Source: Karalla daura
Lineage: Eukaryota > Chordata > Actinopteri > Chaetodontiformes > Leiognathidae
NCBI GenBank assembly: GCA_029224185.1
Contig: CM055196.1
Location: 10,458,509 to 10,522,508, forward strand
Length of the DNA: 64,000 bases
Direction of reading: 5' to 3'
The notes under the pieces were generated by a model that saw only the letters and a program-made list of their open reading frames with translations, was not told where the DNA came from and ran no database searches. Positions 10,352 through 24,290 of this stretch are shown here, piece by piece. Each line of letters starts with the position of its first letter. Position 1 is the first letter of the stretch. The position numbers were made by a program, and so were the translations under genes.

Positions 10352-13300
10352 ACAATGAGGGTGCCACCTCACACCTTATTATACTGTGGCAGCTTGTTCT
10401 TTTCTGTATCTGACTGATGTACACCCAATTTATTTATCAGTGAGTATTTATTAATGGACAAATGTATTATATGGTGTGTAAACGTGGTCTTAAGTAAAAT
10501 ACTGAAATAGTTTTATCCAAGAAGCTGGTCTTGTATTCATGCCAGGACTCATTTAAGAGCAATACTGAGAAGAGCAGATGGTTGAAGTATGAAGTGAAGA
10601 ATTTGATCGATGGAAACAGATAAGTTTGTGAGTTCAAATTGTAAAATAAAAATCAAGTGTCCAAAACCTCTCCCTGGTTGTTTGCCACACTGTGTTTCTC
10701 CTCACGCCCAGTCTTTTTGTCTGGTGTTAGACTTTAAAAGCAGCCAAGCCGCCCATGCAGAATGGAAGTTGTTTACTCGACTGTAATAACTGAAAACACC
10801 TGTGTGGGCTGGATCAGCAGGCTGCCACAGAAGTGCTGGGAAAAACTCAGGCGTGAATAATAAGAAGGCTAGCCCCTATTAGGCTGATTCATTTTCCATG
10901 TCTTGTGTGTTATTCGCGCTGGATCACTGTCAAATATCATTTACAGAGAAAACAGAGCCCATCATTTCCTGCTAAAAGGAGTCCAAGGGTCTGCATTAAA
11001 CACAAGGTCTATAACCCAGATGATGTAGTCAGAAACCCTCTCATAAAACCTGTCTTAGAGCTGCTTATTTAGCTAGGATCAGATCATAAGGTGTCTACGG
11101 CTCATGAGAAACTTATTCACCTTTTATTAGGTGTGACTGGTTGATCCAGAACAATAAAAATGCTGTGATAATAGGCAATGAATGGACAGTGAAAGTAATG
11201 GCCCAATCCTACGATTTCAGTCAGTAATACATGGTGTACTGCAAGGGCCTGGCAACATGTCCAGGAGATGGGTCCCAGTAGACCCCTGCAACACCAGTAC
11301 AACAAGTGGGTAAGATATTGGATGGCATATATGGTATGATTATGGATTTTATGTAAAAAAGATGACCTGACTGACTGGTCAGTCAAACTTTCAAAATTGG
11401 CCTATAAGCATATTGAGAACAGAGACCTAAGCTTTGCACTCTAGTGCTTTGTAAATATGTATAAGATCACTTTTTTCACACTCACTGTGAACATGCTGGA
11501 AGATCATTATCTATTCCTGTTGGAATGTCACACTCTTACACTGCCTCAAACACTGCATTACTGGCATCTGAGTTGACAAAAGAAATTGCATGTTGCCCCA
11601 GGTGGAGAGGCAAACCTGACAGCGGAAAGGTTTGAGGTCAGGGTGGAACAAGTGGAAAAGTAGCCCTTCCTGCTCCTTTTTTTTTTTTTATACCACCCAC
11701 CTGTGAGTGTCCCTCACCCTGAGTGTCACAGTCAGCAGGTGGTTTCACTGGGCCGCATCCAGGTGTGACCGTTTGATCCAGTCATCCCAGCTGGAGAGTA
11801 AATACAGCTAGCAAAAACAGTGACTAGAGCCTTGGGTGTGTTAAACAAACATGTAATGTTGTATTTGTCTGACATGAAAGACAATGACATGTATCTGATA
11901 CCCTGGTAGCCTGACAGTGGTGCTCAGATCAGAGAGGGGTGAAACGCTACACATCTTCCCTGTAGAGCACATCATCTGCCAGAATTACATCACCAAGGTA
12001 GCAGTATTGAGCCAGGCAGTAAAGTCAGCGAGCATGGATAACCAGCTCGCTCAGTTTTTTAATGAGGTTCCTCATTGGTGGGGATGCATCCTGTGCATTG
12101 ATCTATATATTCAACTGCTGACTTGTACATTGACTCATTTCGTGCACATCTCTCTTGGTTTGCATTTTGTCATTTGATCAATTTTGGTGGTGAAGATGTA
12201 AATAAGACAATTACACTTGAGTAAACAGGCTTTATAAGCACTGTTGAAAATGTCAGCTGTGGAATATTTATGCTTAGTTAATTTGTCTCCTCTTACAGTT
12301 TTGCCCAAAGGGCAAAAAAGAAGCAAAGACAGGATGAGCTGTGACTGTCCTCTTTTGAGTCAAGTATTTGACCTCTGTGTCAGTGAACACGTGCGGCACA
12401 AGTAGGTAAAGTCATTTTTACTGTTTACACTAAGAACTCTTCTATATAGTTCATATAGTACCTCTAGATACAATGTGGAACTAAGAACTTTTCCATATGT
12501 ACTGTTTTGTTACATAATGCAAACTTAGTGGGGGAATCTGGTCGTTTAGACTGAGAAAATGTTAAAAACATTGTTTGCGATGAGTGAGAAAGGCAGAGAT
12601 ATATTTATATTTAACTTAGTATGACTGTTCTCAAGTGTCTTAAGCGGCCTACTTTCACTTATCAAGCTTTTTAATTCCCACACTGGATATCAAACACAGA
12701 CTCCACAAAAATTAATTTAGTATTTTGTAATAAACTGCATACAGAAATATCAAATCTTTGCTACTTTATATTTTTTTCATAATCTCAAATGTGATTTCTT
12801 CTTGATCCATGAATCACATCATATCACATACAGTATTTAATTTTATTTTATTATGAGATGAGCCATTCTTAAGTTACAATTTACTTATTTAGATTATGTT
12901 TTTGCTCAAAAATGACATTTTCAATGCCAGATTTGATCTTAGGACTGACCATTTTTACATTGTGCTACTGTGAGCACGAAGTCAATGTCTCTTTCCAAAT
13001 ATTGAAATATTTATCTGAAGATGACTCATTTCCTTACTTAAAGCCTATGGCACAGCCCAGACCTCAGTAGGACAGAAAGATCTGTTGTACGTCTCTCCAA
13101 CAGGGCCCAGCATGGGAGCACATTATTTACAGTTACACTATGCAGGAGACTTCTTGGATACCTGCCTGTATATTTACTGTAAGGACATGCTTAATGTTTA
13201 ACTTGCTCTTAACATGCAAGGTGTATTTGTGTTCAGGGTGGAGGTACTATGGAAATCTTGAAAACTACATTATCTATGAGATGATACAAGCAGATCAACA

Positions 13301-13643
13301 AAACTAATGTAATCTGTGCATGAGTTGAGGCACATCTGCTGCCTTTTTCAACAAAATCTCAGTAGTCAGCCTTGTCACATCTTATCGCTTGTATTTTGTG
13401 TCTAGATTGGTACTAGCATAAATCATGCTAGTGTGGTGAAAGCAATTATGATGTAACCCGACGAGTCAAGTAAAGGAGCCTCTCTGTCAGCACCTGAGGA
13501 GTGAGTCTAGTTGAAGAGCAACAGTGGAAGGTGTGACTGTGGGAGGGAGAAGCATACTAAAGCGTCCGCCCATCAGCATTAAGCCTCACTCATCCTCAGG
13601 ATGCTGAAGGCCTTTTAAAGTGACTGGGGATAGCTCACTTGAT
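10352..13643. other. Intergenic region gdpgp1 to rhcg
   Basis: No open frame resembles a known protein on either strand. The part from about 12,400 to 13,050 is AT-rich. The last few hundred bases before 13,719 should contain the rhcg promoter; a weak TATA-like TTTTAAA lies at 13613-13619. No RNA gene or transposon ends were recognised. Confidence 0.6.
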
Positions 13644-13718
13644 TCAGTCAGGTGTTCAGCAGCACTTCAGACTCGAGAAGAATAAAAACACAGAGGAAAG
13701 TGGGACTCCTCAGGCACA

Positions 13719-16700
13719 ATGGGCTGCGTTCAAAGCTTCAGGGAGATGTGCGACCGGACAAAAAATACCAATGTCCGTTTGAGTCTTCCAGCAGTTTGCT
13801 TTGTGTGGCAAATAGCCATGATCATCCTGTTTGGGGTTTTTATTCGTTACAATGAAGAATCAAGTCCGCGCTGGATAGAATACAGGAAAGACAACAATAT
13901 AACGAGTGACATTGAGAATGACTTCTACTTCAGATACCCAAGTAAGTGACTTCTTCTTATTTTGGTTTTGTGGTTTAACTACTGTACAGAAAATAAACTA
14001 CAATCCTGATCAATGTGAATAAAATATCCTTTCTTTTTTGTATATGTAGTTATTTTTCAGGTCTCATTGTATAATGTCATTTATTTATTTATTTATTTCA
14101 ACTACTTAACAGATAATAAATTATGATCCTAATCGATGTGAATAAAATATCTTTTCTTTTTGTAAATGTAGTTGTTTTTCAAGACTATTGTTTTTCCACA
14201 ATTTGACTTGATATTGTTTTGGGCAAGACATGTTTATACAATATCAACATTTGTTAGACACTGCTGATCCCGAGTCCATAATGCATCGCTGACACTTGCA
14301 GGTGCGCATATCCCCCAGGCTTTGACTCCCTTTGGGCTTTTCTTTCCAGTTAAACTGAACTTGACCTGTCAACTCTTACCCCTTTGCACAGAATAAGTCT
14401 CTGTCCCATTTCGAAACCTACTGTATCTACAGCACAGGCACAGCCTGCCGCTCGGGTGTGCGTGAGTGCAGCGGATGGGTGTGGTTGCATCGTACAGTTT
14501 CCCAACAAGCAGCGGTGTCAGTGTCAAGATACCATGAAGCCATCGCAGATATGGTGTTGGATGTCAGATGATAAATGCGCTGTATGTCCTGACTCTGTTT
14601 GTTGTCAGGGGGCCAATGAGGTTTCAGCCTCAAGTCATGGGGCCTCTGTTTCCCAGTGCGACACCCCCCCCATCATAGCAGCCTCACATGTCTGGGGCCT
14701 TTCTTGTTGGTTGGGCTGTAAAATAAACCCTGTCTGGCAGTTTTTTTCCCCCTCTATGCAAACTGTAATATTTGTCAATGCAGTGGGAACCTGTTGTGCC
14801 CTGAGGTGTGGCGGGCGGTCACACTGTTCTACTGTAAATGATCCTGGCTGGTTTATGCGGGTTATGCTTTGTTATTTACTGTCTCACAAAGAAGAGGCAC
14901 CTGTTCCAGAAATGGTGCAAACGTTTTCCACAAAAGGTGGAACTGCTCCATTTAATGTCTTTATATGTTTACTCATCACAACCTATTCTTATTCATCATT
15001 TTTCCATCCAGAACTTTGTTTGTACTTAATTGTAATGTGCCCTTGTGTCTGGGTGACTGAAGGTCCCAATGCTGTTTCTGAACTAATAAGTCCCAACATC
15101 TTCTGCCAATGCAGGTACCTTAATATAGCCATGTATCATCATAACATATCAACACTGAGGGGGCAGTTAACTGTAAATACACCCTGTCCTGGAGTTAACT
15201 TCGATCACCTGATTTCCCCATTCTCATGCACTCATGTGTCCCCACCTTCCTTTACCTTACAAAAATGGTCAAATATTGTTAATCAACCACTCTTGTTCGT
15301 ATAGTTATTTTGCAAGCAGGTTGTGGACCTTGTGATCTATGGCAAACATAAGAACAGAAAGCCTTTTCTGTCATTGCATGGGAGTAGAAAATGCTACAGG
15401 TACAACAAAACTATAGGGGCATCTTCTACAGTGCAGAAACCCGTGTTTGCACAGCAAACAATATTTATGCAACAAGAACTGACAATGACTGTGGGACTAA
15501 GATATGATTAACTTGGACATTTCCTGTAGAACAACCTGTCGGTCATAATGAAAAATAAGAATGACTGTGCATTTCTGTTCCAAGTCCTCTAAAAGCAGAT
15601 ACCTAATTTGGGGTAATTTCTCTCTTATTTCTTTACATTTTTTTTTTCTTTCAATTCATTTAAGTAGCCTTGTCGGGCTGGGTTCAGAGGCTGTGTGAAG
15701 GAAAGTTTGTCCATCAGGCAGTGAGGAAGATACAGTAAACATGATGACTGTACCACCATGTTATTTCTACCCTGACAGTTCCTATTGAATTTGTCTTTAT
15801 AGGTTTCCAGGATGTCCATGTGATGATCTTTGTTGGATTTGGCTTCCTCATGACGTTTCTGAAGCGGTACAGCTTTGGTGCCGTGGGCTTTAACTTCCTC
15901 ATCGCGGCCTTCGGCCTCCAGTGGGCTCTGCTGATGCAGGGCTGGTTCCACTCCCTGGACTACACGGACGGAAAGATCAAAATCGGGGTTGAAAAGTGAT
16001 TGTCCAGTTTGATATTTACAGAGATAAAACATTTCTATTTCATTTTCATGAGAAGGAGTCATACTATGTAAATAACCACAGCTCTGACATCTAAAATTGA
16101 TGGTAATTGGAGGTTATGGTTTCTATAGAGGGGAAACAGAGATACACAGTGAGGCAGAGAAACCAGCCGAACTCCAGTAATCCCTCAAAGATATTTGTAA
16201 CCACTTTAGAGTCTGTATTTGTATACTTAGTGGTTACAAAGTAAACAGAAACTCCGGATCATGAGAAATAATAACCGCTAGCATGCAGCCATTGTGTGTC
16301 AACTGACATGATACCTGTATTTCTATTTGCCTTTTTGAGAGAAAGGCAGAAATGGAAAGAGCAAGTTCCCCTTTCACTTAGTTGTCTATTTTTGAGCACG
16401 TGCTGTTTTTGATCAAATAATGTTATGCTTCCATATCCAGTACATTTCAGCTGTTTCTTCTCCCCTGCAGCCTGATCAATGCTGACTTCTGTGTGGCCGG
16501 CTGCTTGATCGCCTACGGCGCTGTGCTGGGTAAAGTGAGTCCGGTCCAGCTGATGGTCCTCACCCTCTTTGGGATCACATTGTTCGCTGTGGAGGAATAT
16601 ATCATCCTTGACCTCATACATGTGAGTAAGAACGATGTGTTTCAGGGCTTTGTTGTTTGTTCTGCTTCATTTTCTCTCTGAGAACAAACACCAAACACAA

Positions 16701-19700
16701 GGCAAACACTAAACACACCCAGCTGGTTACACAAATATTTGTTAATGTCAAGTGTGCAGCACAAATTCTGAAATATGAAAAATAAGAGAAGAACTCAGTT
16801 TTCTATGCTTCTGCTGTGACCTAACCATGTCCCTGCATTTCCCCCACGATACTACTTTCTTACTGTCTTTCTTCCATTATTGTTTGCTACTCTTTTCTCA
16901 CCTGAAGGCCAGAGATGCCGGAGGCTCCATGGTGATCCACACGTTTGGAGGTTATTACGGTCTGTCCATCTCGTGGATGCTCTATCGGCCGAACCTGGAC
17001 CAGAGCAGCCGTCTGCAGGGCTCCTGCTACCACTCAGACGTCTTTGCAATGATCGGTGGGTGTGATTTCATTGCAAGTTCTGACACTTTTCCTCCTTCTG
17101 AGGGTTCCATCTGTTAAAGGTGCACTCTCTATTCTGCTCAGGTACCCTCTTCCTGTGGATGTTCTGGCCAAGTTTCAACTCAGCCATCACAGACCACGGG
17201 GACGGGCAGCACCGAGCGGCCATCAACACCTACCTGGCTTTGGCCTCCACTGTGCTCACCACCGTGGCCATCTCCAGCCTCTTCAACAAGCATGGAAAAC
17301 TCGACATGGTGTGCACCAGTGCTGTCTGTTGTTCCATTTGACTCTACAGTATGGACATACTCAGTCCTGCAGTGACTCTGGACCACATATATCTCCTATC
17401 TCTTCTTCCCTGGTTCTATAAAGCTTTTCTATTAAATTAAAGCCTCTGAAAAAAGCTGTTAAAGAAAATCTATAAAAGTGTTGGGAGTGTGTCTTGCGTC
17501 ATTATTGAACATCTGGGGCTTCTCATGTGTTTGTTCCTCAGGTCCACATCCAGAACTCCACTCTTGCCGGAGGCGTAGCAGTGGGAACTGCAGCGGAGTT
17601 CATGCTGATGCCCTACGGGTCTCTGATCGTAGGGTTCTGCTGCGGTATCATCTCCACCCTGGGATACGTCTACCTCACAGTACGCTGCCTCTCCGGATAC
17701 TATCAGATCATCTTTAATTAAGATTAAGCCAAAAAAGTGCAAAACTTTTAAGGAAAAAGTAAAATAATCATCAGTCATATGTAAATACTCTGGATGTTAT
17801 GCTTTTTATTTCTCTAAATGATGATTCATCATTTACACATCGTAAAACCAAATCAAAGGAAGCTCCTGAGATTTCCTTTTCACCCTCTCATCAGCCATTC
17901 ATGGAGAAGCACCTGAAGATCCAAGACACTTGTGGAATCCACAACCTGCACGCCATGCCAGGAGTCATAGGGGGCATTGTGGGAGCCATCACTGCTGCTG
18001 CGGCTACGGAGTCTGTCTACGGCGTGGAGGGGTGAGTGGTCCGAAGGTAGCTTCAGTCTTTTCAGGACCGTTTAGAAAGAGGAGGCAGGAATATTGGTAT
18101 CCATGTGTGATCTCTTGCTCTGAAATAACGTTTTGCAGATTGAAAAACACCTTTGATTTCGAGGGTAAATACGAAGACATGCCTCCCACGCGGCAGGGGG
18201 GTCACCAGGCTGCAGGCCTCTGCGTGGCGATCTGTTTCGGCGTTGGCGGAGGCATCCTTGTTGGTGAGGATTCACCGCTGCCCGACGCCCACAATTTCTA
18301 CCAGATCAGAGCAGAAAATTAACAGTGTGACTGTGAAGAAGTGCAGCCACACTGTGTTTGCATGAGATGGGTGTGTTAACATGCAGTGGATGCTGGCCTG
18401 TGTGTTTTGGGATAATGGCTTTATCTGCATTCTTCTCAGGCTGTATCTTAAGATTACCTATCTGGGGGGACGCTGCAGATGACAATTGTTTTGATGATGA
18501 GCCATACTGGGAGGTGAGAGAGGATTCTTTACAGCTGATTGATTCTTTATGGTTCTTGCAAAAACTGAAACTGCAGAAAACAAGAGTGAAACACTAAATT
18601 TTGTAAAGATTACAGTGTGTCTTTAAAAATGGCTCACGTCTTGTTTTTGTTAAGTATACTAATCTGTGGAGTCTTTTATAAAAAAAAAACAGCTGAAGAT
18701 TGAGTTGCTTGAACAGGCTTTTTGTTAGATCTGGGTTTTTATGACATTTTGTTTTATGCCTATATGCTTTTGTGGATATGTGTTTCTCTGTTTTACATCA
18801 TGCATTTAACTTTTTATGATTTTTACAATGAATCACTGTCTGAGTCATCCTGTCTGTATAAAGCGCTATATAAATTGAGTGCAGTGATGTAAAAGTGCCA
18901 CTGGTACAAAGAAACATCATACATCTTGAGATCATTACTCCTCCTTGAAATCATTTTGTTCCAACGAATCTGTTCCCAGCTCCCTGATGACGAGGAGACC
19001 ATCCCACCCATCCTTCAGTACAACAACCACATGCGGAACAAAGATGTGTAAGTGCCCTCTTGTTTGTTTATCTGACAACAGTGTCCTGCATGGAGCCATG
19101 CCCACACCAAACACACGATGCTGGCTGTGCCTTTGTTGATGGGAAATGTGTTACATGCGGTGTCCTCTTGGTGGCAGCACATCCAAATTTCTCCGTCTGC
19201 GTGTGGCTCATTGTAATTCCAGGCCTTTGTTGGGGAATATCTATTCATAGTGTTGCATAAAGTATGAACAGGCGATCAGGAGGCAGCTATGGGCGCCTGG
19301 CAGCCATGCCACAGGGCCCGGGCCCCTACGAGGCCATGTGCGCGGGATTACGAAACGTTAATCCAGTCCCCGTGCGTCCAGGTGAGGTTCACCTGTGCTG
19401 TTTGTTGATGGGGGGATTTTCACAGCCCAGCTACACACGTGCACTGTTCAAAGTGACCTTGAAGTTGTGTAACAGTAGTCGTGTTTATTATGACAGCGAA
19501 AATGATACTATCCTGAAAAACTGGAACCTCCACAGGCCAGATCTAAACACAGAAAGTTTTATTTCAAACACAGGGCATCTAAAGCTCGACTCCTCACCTT
19601 TTAAGGATATGTTTGAGTTGATAATATTGACTGTCAGCTGAGGCTATGAGATGTTTTTCACACGATACTCTGTGTTGGTTTTTTTTCCCAGAGCGGAGTC

Positions 19701-19725
19701 AAATTTCACCATGGAGCAGAACTGA
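13719..19725 (+). CDS. rhcg: Rh family C glycoprotein, ammonia channel
   Basis: Eleven coding exons: 13719-13941, 15803-15995, 16471-16621, 16908-17055, 17142-17308, 17542-17679, 17895-18031, 18139-18263, 18440-18513, 18980-19047, 19692-19725; all junctions keep frame and give 485 aa, the usual Rhcg length. Rhcg is a trimeric plasma-membrane NH3/NH4+ channel with 12 membrane spans; in fish it is found in gill and skin ionocytes and in kidney. Seen here: cytosolic N-terminus and first span (residues 22-43), an extracellular N-glycosylation site Asn60-Ile-Thr, the paired pore histidines His200 (IHTFGG) and His359 (NLHAMPG), and the conserved Asp144 of the ammonium-recruitment region (NADF). The C-terminal tail is short and acidic (PDDEET). 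Closest family is Rhcg rather than Rhbg or Rhag by the YPSFQDVHVMIF and GVENLINADF segments. Whether it is the a or b fish paralogue cannot be decided from sequence memory. Confidence 0.95.
13977..14181. repeat. Diverged tandem duplication in rhcg intron 1
   Basis: About 84 bases at 13977-14060 recur at 14100-14181 with roughly 80 percent identity by eye; shared blocks include gtgaataaaatatc and atgtagtt. An ATTT-rich spacer separates them. No terminal inverted repeats are visible. Confidence 0.7.
18838..18880. repeat. Possible LINE-type 3' tail fragment in rhcg intron 9
   Basis: The segment with tataaagcgctatataaatt resembles the 3' tail shared by many fish L2/CR1-type retroposons. No coding part of such an element is present. 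The assignment is from memory of a repeat family and is uncertain. Confidence 0.3.
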
Positions 19726-20751
19726 CACTAGGTCCTGATCCGGATGCATCCATCGCTCATCCAACATGACCGTTTGATGCTTTGTTGCTCCCCTGATGCA
19801 CAGACATGCCATACAATTATTACCCACCAATCAAAACAAGGTCAATTTTTCATTTTATTATTTATTTCCTTTAAAAGAGGGATTTTTTGTATATTATAGT
19901 CTTCTTTTCAATCAATCTTCATTTGATTGGGTGAGAAAAAAATGTCTGCAAATCAGTCCAATCTCAATTTCATATGTACAATTTTATTGAATGTGTAGCA
20001 TTATTTTGGCATTAATGCAGAGGTTATCTTTATTTCAACACTGGGAAATTGATAGATACACTGATAAAACTGCAGAAATTACCTCTAATGTTTCACATCG
20101 ATTGAGATTTAATGGGTTATTGCTGGGCTGAAACGTGACTCTGAGATCATAACAATTTTAGTGGTCAAGAGAGAAATATTTCAAACCGCAGTTTGTTTTA
20201 AGTTTGCTCCGTATCCAGTGAAGTTGCACTTGTGAGGATTTCCCGCTGGAGCTTTCTCACCTCTGTTGTTCCTGAATTTAATGTTTTCTCTTTCTGTGAC
20301 GCAACAGACTGCGGATTAAATTTGAGGACTTTTAGGCAAGTTTGAGCTGCCGGCTTCGTTCCTCTCATCTTCATTTGCATAGCTGCATCTGTTCCTTTAT
20401 TATTGCCTTTTAAAATAGAACTTTAATGATTTTGTGTGTCTTCATGCAGAACCTTTACACTGAGCCTTAATGTGTCTCATTGCAGATGGTGAATTTTGAA
20501 GAATAACTTGTAAGATTATCTCTGAATTAAGTTATAATGTGAATTGAACAATAATTGTTAGCACTTTCGAACCCACATAACTTTTACAAGCAGCATAAAG
20601 ACAGTTTCTAAATGGTTTATAAAAGATTAGTTTTTATGAAAGAAAACTATTTTTTAGTTAATCATTAATGCACATTTGTCAATGATTATAACTTTTCCCA
20701 TGAACATATATTTTGTATTATTGCATTGCGTAACAACCTGTAAAAACACAC

Positions 20752-20757
20752 AATAAA
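20752..20757 (+). terminator. rhcg: Candidate polyadenylation signal of rhcg
   Basis: AATAAA about 1 kb after the stop codon in an AT-rich stretch; the first clear canonical signal on this strand that I noticed. Confidence 0.4.
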
Positions 20758-22334
20758 ACTGTTTATGCACCAACCTCTGCTAATGGACGTCCGCAATAAA
20801 TTGCTGAGAACCACGTAAGCAAAAACTAATGCTCACAACCACTTGAAAGTGCATTATAAACTAGCTAATTAATATCTATACATACTCTGTCTAAAGTTAA
20901 TTTGGGATTTGAAAGTGTTGAAAAGTGGATACTTTATTTGATCCATTTTGTCAATCTGGGAACGAATGATTTTGTCGAACGCTGATATTTGCACATTTTG
21001 ACACTGCAAGTGAAACATTGGTCGATTGTCATTTTGAATGATAAATAATTACAGATGAAACATTAGAAAGAGGTATGTAATAGATTACATAGAAGAATAT
21101 AAATGTGACCACTTCATTTAAATTCATAGATGAGACTTACCTGTAAGTGCTTACATACAATAATTCATTTACAAAAAAAAAACAATAAAGAGCCTGAAAG
21201 GAGAATGTGTTTGCTGTGTTTCCTCTCCACTGAGGTCACACTGGGGGCAAAGGTCACACCCTTATTGCTCTCCGGGGACACTGTGGTGACCAAAAGCAGA
21301 GCCGAGACCGGCCTCATCATCATGTCCTCGGGTCAGGGGGCAGCAAAAGGCTAAGGTCATGGACAGGCCTGCACGCATATGCTGGAGTCAATCATCTAAA
21401 ACTGACTGATAGAGGAGAGTTCCTGTGGATTCATACACTAAATACCAGCTCGTAGGTTTACGTCCAGAGAAACCGCCTTCCAATAGAGGGAAAGCGATCT
21501 CTGAAAATCCTAAATCTCTGATTACTGTGTCGTTTCTTTCGGAAAACTGATCGTCATTTTTGTCGTATTTAACTTGTGTGCTCTGTCCCCTGTCCACCTG
21601 GCTGCGGTGCTTCGCTGGTTGGAGGCAGAAGCAGCGGCGGCAGCAGCAGTGCATGGTGGGAATGCGGATGATTCCCACACATGTGGAGCAGCGAGGAATC
21701 CATCTCCTGGTCCAGTCTCCTCCCTAACAAAGGCAGGCTTAGTGCTGTTTTCTTTTGTCATCAGTAACGTGTTTGAGTAAAGGAGGTAATGGTGCCACAA
21801 GTGCTCCAATTAAACGAGATGCAGCCCTGCTGGGAAGAAAGGCTCCCCCATTGCCCTCGATACCCCCCTCCTTCCCCACCCACCCCCAATACACACACAC
21901 ACACAATCCGGGCCTCTTCTCATCCTACCCCCATGCAGTTCCCGCCCCAACTCTTCTCATGTTTATTCATCAGCCACTTAAAGGGCGAATGCAGAAGACT
22001 GTTAAAACTAAATCAGACTTATTTATTAATGATACCGGGTGCGTCCCCTTTGAGGGTGTGAGAACAAGGCCTCGAGGCATCATGGCCGCCATGACTAAGG
22101 AAGTTTACCTTCCTCCGGGCCGATGCTGACCACAGATGTGACTTACAGAGGGGGAAACACAAACTGTACAGGGGCGGCAGGGGAGGAGGGCAGAGAGAGG
22201 CCACAGAGAAGGTGAGGTGCAAAAACTTCAGGAGGCAAGGGGGCATGAAAAAGGGGGTGGGACAGACAGAGTGCGAGGCTTCGCTTTCAGCGCTGGTGAC
22301 TGACTGCCTGCCATCCGGGCTCAATCATGATCTC

Positions 22335-22348
22335 TGATTGACAGGTGG
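22335..22348 (+). promoter_or_regulatory. Candidate PBX-MEIS composite site, copy 1
   Basis: TGATTGACAGGTGG; the first ten bases match the PBX/MEIS (PREP) decamer consensus TGATTGACAG. The identical 14-mer recurs at 24277-24290. Confidence 0.35.
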
Positions 22349-24276
22349 AGGGGAGGAGTGGGTGGGAAAAGAGGGGAGCGGGACGAGGGCTCATAGAATG
22401 GGAACTGCACAAAACATACTCTCATACGGGGGGCTGCAGAGACGCTCATTAATGATAAAGAGCATACCAGGGAGAGCGTGTTTTCTCCGCACGCCCGCGA
22501 CGTTGTTTGTAGATTGAGATTAGTTTCTCTCTCCTTGCACGCGGTGACGTAAAACGTACAGAAGGGGCTAAGTGCAACGTGGGAGGTCACGTTTTCATTT
22601 GCTCCTTATTCCCCCTCACAACTGTTGCAAGAAAGCAACGTAATATGTCTAATTGTGATCGTGATGCCTGCCACAGTGTTCATGGGATTCTTTTAACCTC
22701 ACAGATTACAGATGCGTGCCAGTCAATGCAGTAAAACTCCAGTGAATTCACTTTTACAGTTACGGGGATTTGCAGCAGTTAGAGGGGCATTCAGGCCTCC
22801 ATGTTCAACCCCTTATAAAGAGAGCAGTAAAGACCTCTATTGAAAGCAACCACAAGTCCATAGAACTGTTCATAAACTATTCAGGCGTCTACTCTTTTCT
22901 CTCAATGCAGCTTCTGAGTCCAAGAGGTTATTTCTCAGCAGGTGCATCTGACTTCCAAAACCTCTCTGACCATTGAAGATGTGGACTGTCTTTTTCATGC
23001 CTAATCCTGCAACTCATTGAGTGCCATAATTTCCCACCATCAGCTTGTGCAGCAAGGTTACAGACATAGACTTTATATTTTCAAATAGCATATGTCGAGC
23101 TCATAAAACAGAGTGGACCGGGTTCCGACCTTTTTGGCTTGTGGCCTACAGCAGTATCCAGTTGGCAGAGTATGTTTTCAGACATCTGTGGTTCCAGCAC
23201 CGTGATTTCCTCTCTTAATATCTCATGTCGCTTCAAGACACAAAAAGATAAAAAAGTCTTCCATACATGATTGCGGAGATGTAGGCAAAGTCTAAAAAAT
23301 ATATGTGAATTTGATGTTTGTTCTTTGTGTTCCTTTTGTGACTGCAGTCGCACTTCCCAGTAGAGGGAAATATTGCAGCGTTTGTTTTTTTACTTCTTTT
23401 TTTCACGCGAAGAAATGGGTGCAAAACCAAGTGCAAAAATCACATTAAAAACACCGCACACTGCACATTGGGTTAAAGCACTAGAAAGACTATGAATTAA
23501 AATTCATAAGGTCTGACCTGGCGTGAGATTTGGTCGTACAATCACGTCCAAATTGATAAATGCTAAAGTTTGCAGGAAAAAGTGCGAACCGCTTGCTAAA
23601 TAAGAGCCGGTATCTTTTATAGCGTGTCAGTCACAGAGACCATTTCACTGCAGAAGCAGTACCTCCTCTTGCATTTCACTGATGCACTTTAGTGCTTTAG
23701 ACTGGGGGCTTTTACTTGTGTTGCAGTATTTTTATACCCTTGCACCAGCACATACACTTGAGTTAATGATCTGAGTGCTTGCTTCTCCGACCACTGCCCA
23801 TCCATTTTGTTTGCAACGTGCGGGTGAACCCTCCTGGCTCTGCCCACCGCAGGTATCCACGGGGCCTCCCCACGCCGCTGACCATCCACACAGGCTGCTT
23901 AAGTGTCCCTATCGGACCACAGTGGTGAGGAACAGCAGATTAACCATGATCCTATCCGCTCACCGCTAGCCCCTTCATACGCTCCGTTACACCAGCATTT
24001 AAAAGGAGGAGGGATGCCATTCAGGGCCCTGATATGAATCCCAGACATAGGGACAAGAACAGAGCTTTCACCCCCGTTTCACAGAAAAGACCCCTTTCTG
24101 GCACCCTCTAATTCTGGTTGCTACGGGCTTCTGGGTTCAATGGTGGACTCCCGTTGTGCTGGGACAAAGCCCCTCAGTCATCCGGCGATGGTTGCTAGGG
24201 GAGGCCGAATGTATGGGGAGGGACGGGCTGCCGTTGTCCCAGACGAAATGTCTCTCTTAAGGCGGTCGAGATCTGG

Positions 24277-24290
24277 TGATTGACAGGTGG
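24277..24290 (+). promoter_or_regulatory. Candidate PBX-MEIS composite site, copy 2
   Basis: Exact second copy of the 14-mer found at 22335-22348, with unrelated flanking sequence. Confidence 0.35.

Noticed and set aside
14384..15304. 306-codon open frame in rhcg intron 1
   Set aside because: Does not begin with ATG as a plausible start, composition is intron-like and no domain or repeat family is recognisable.
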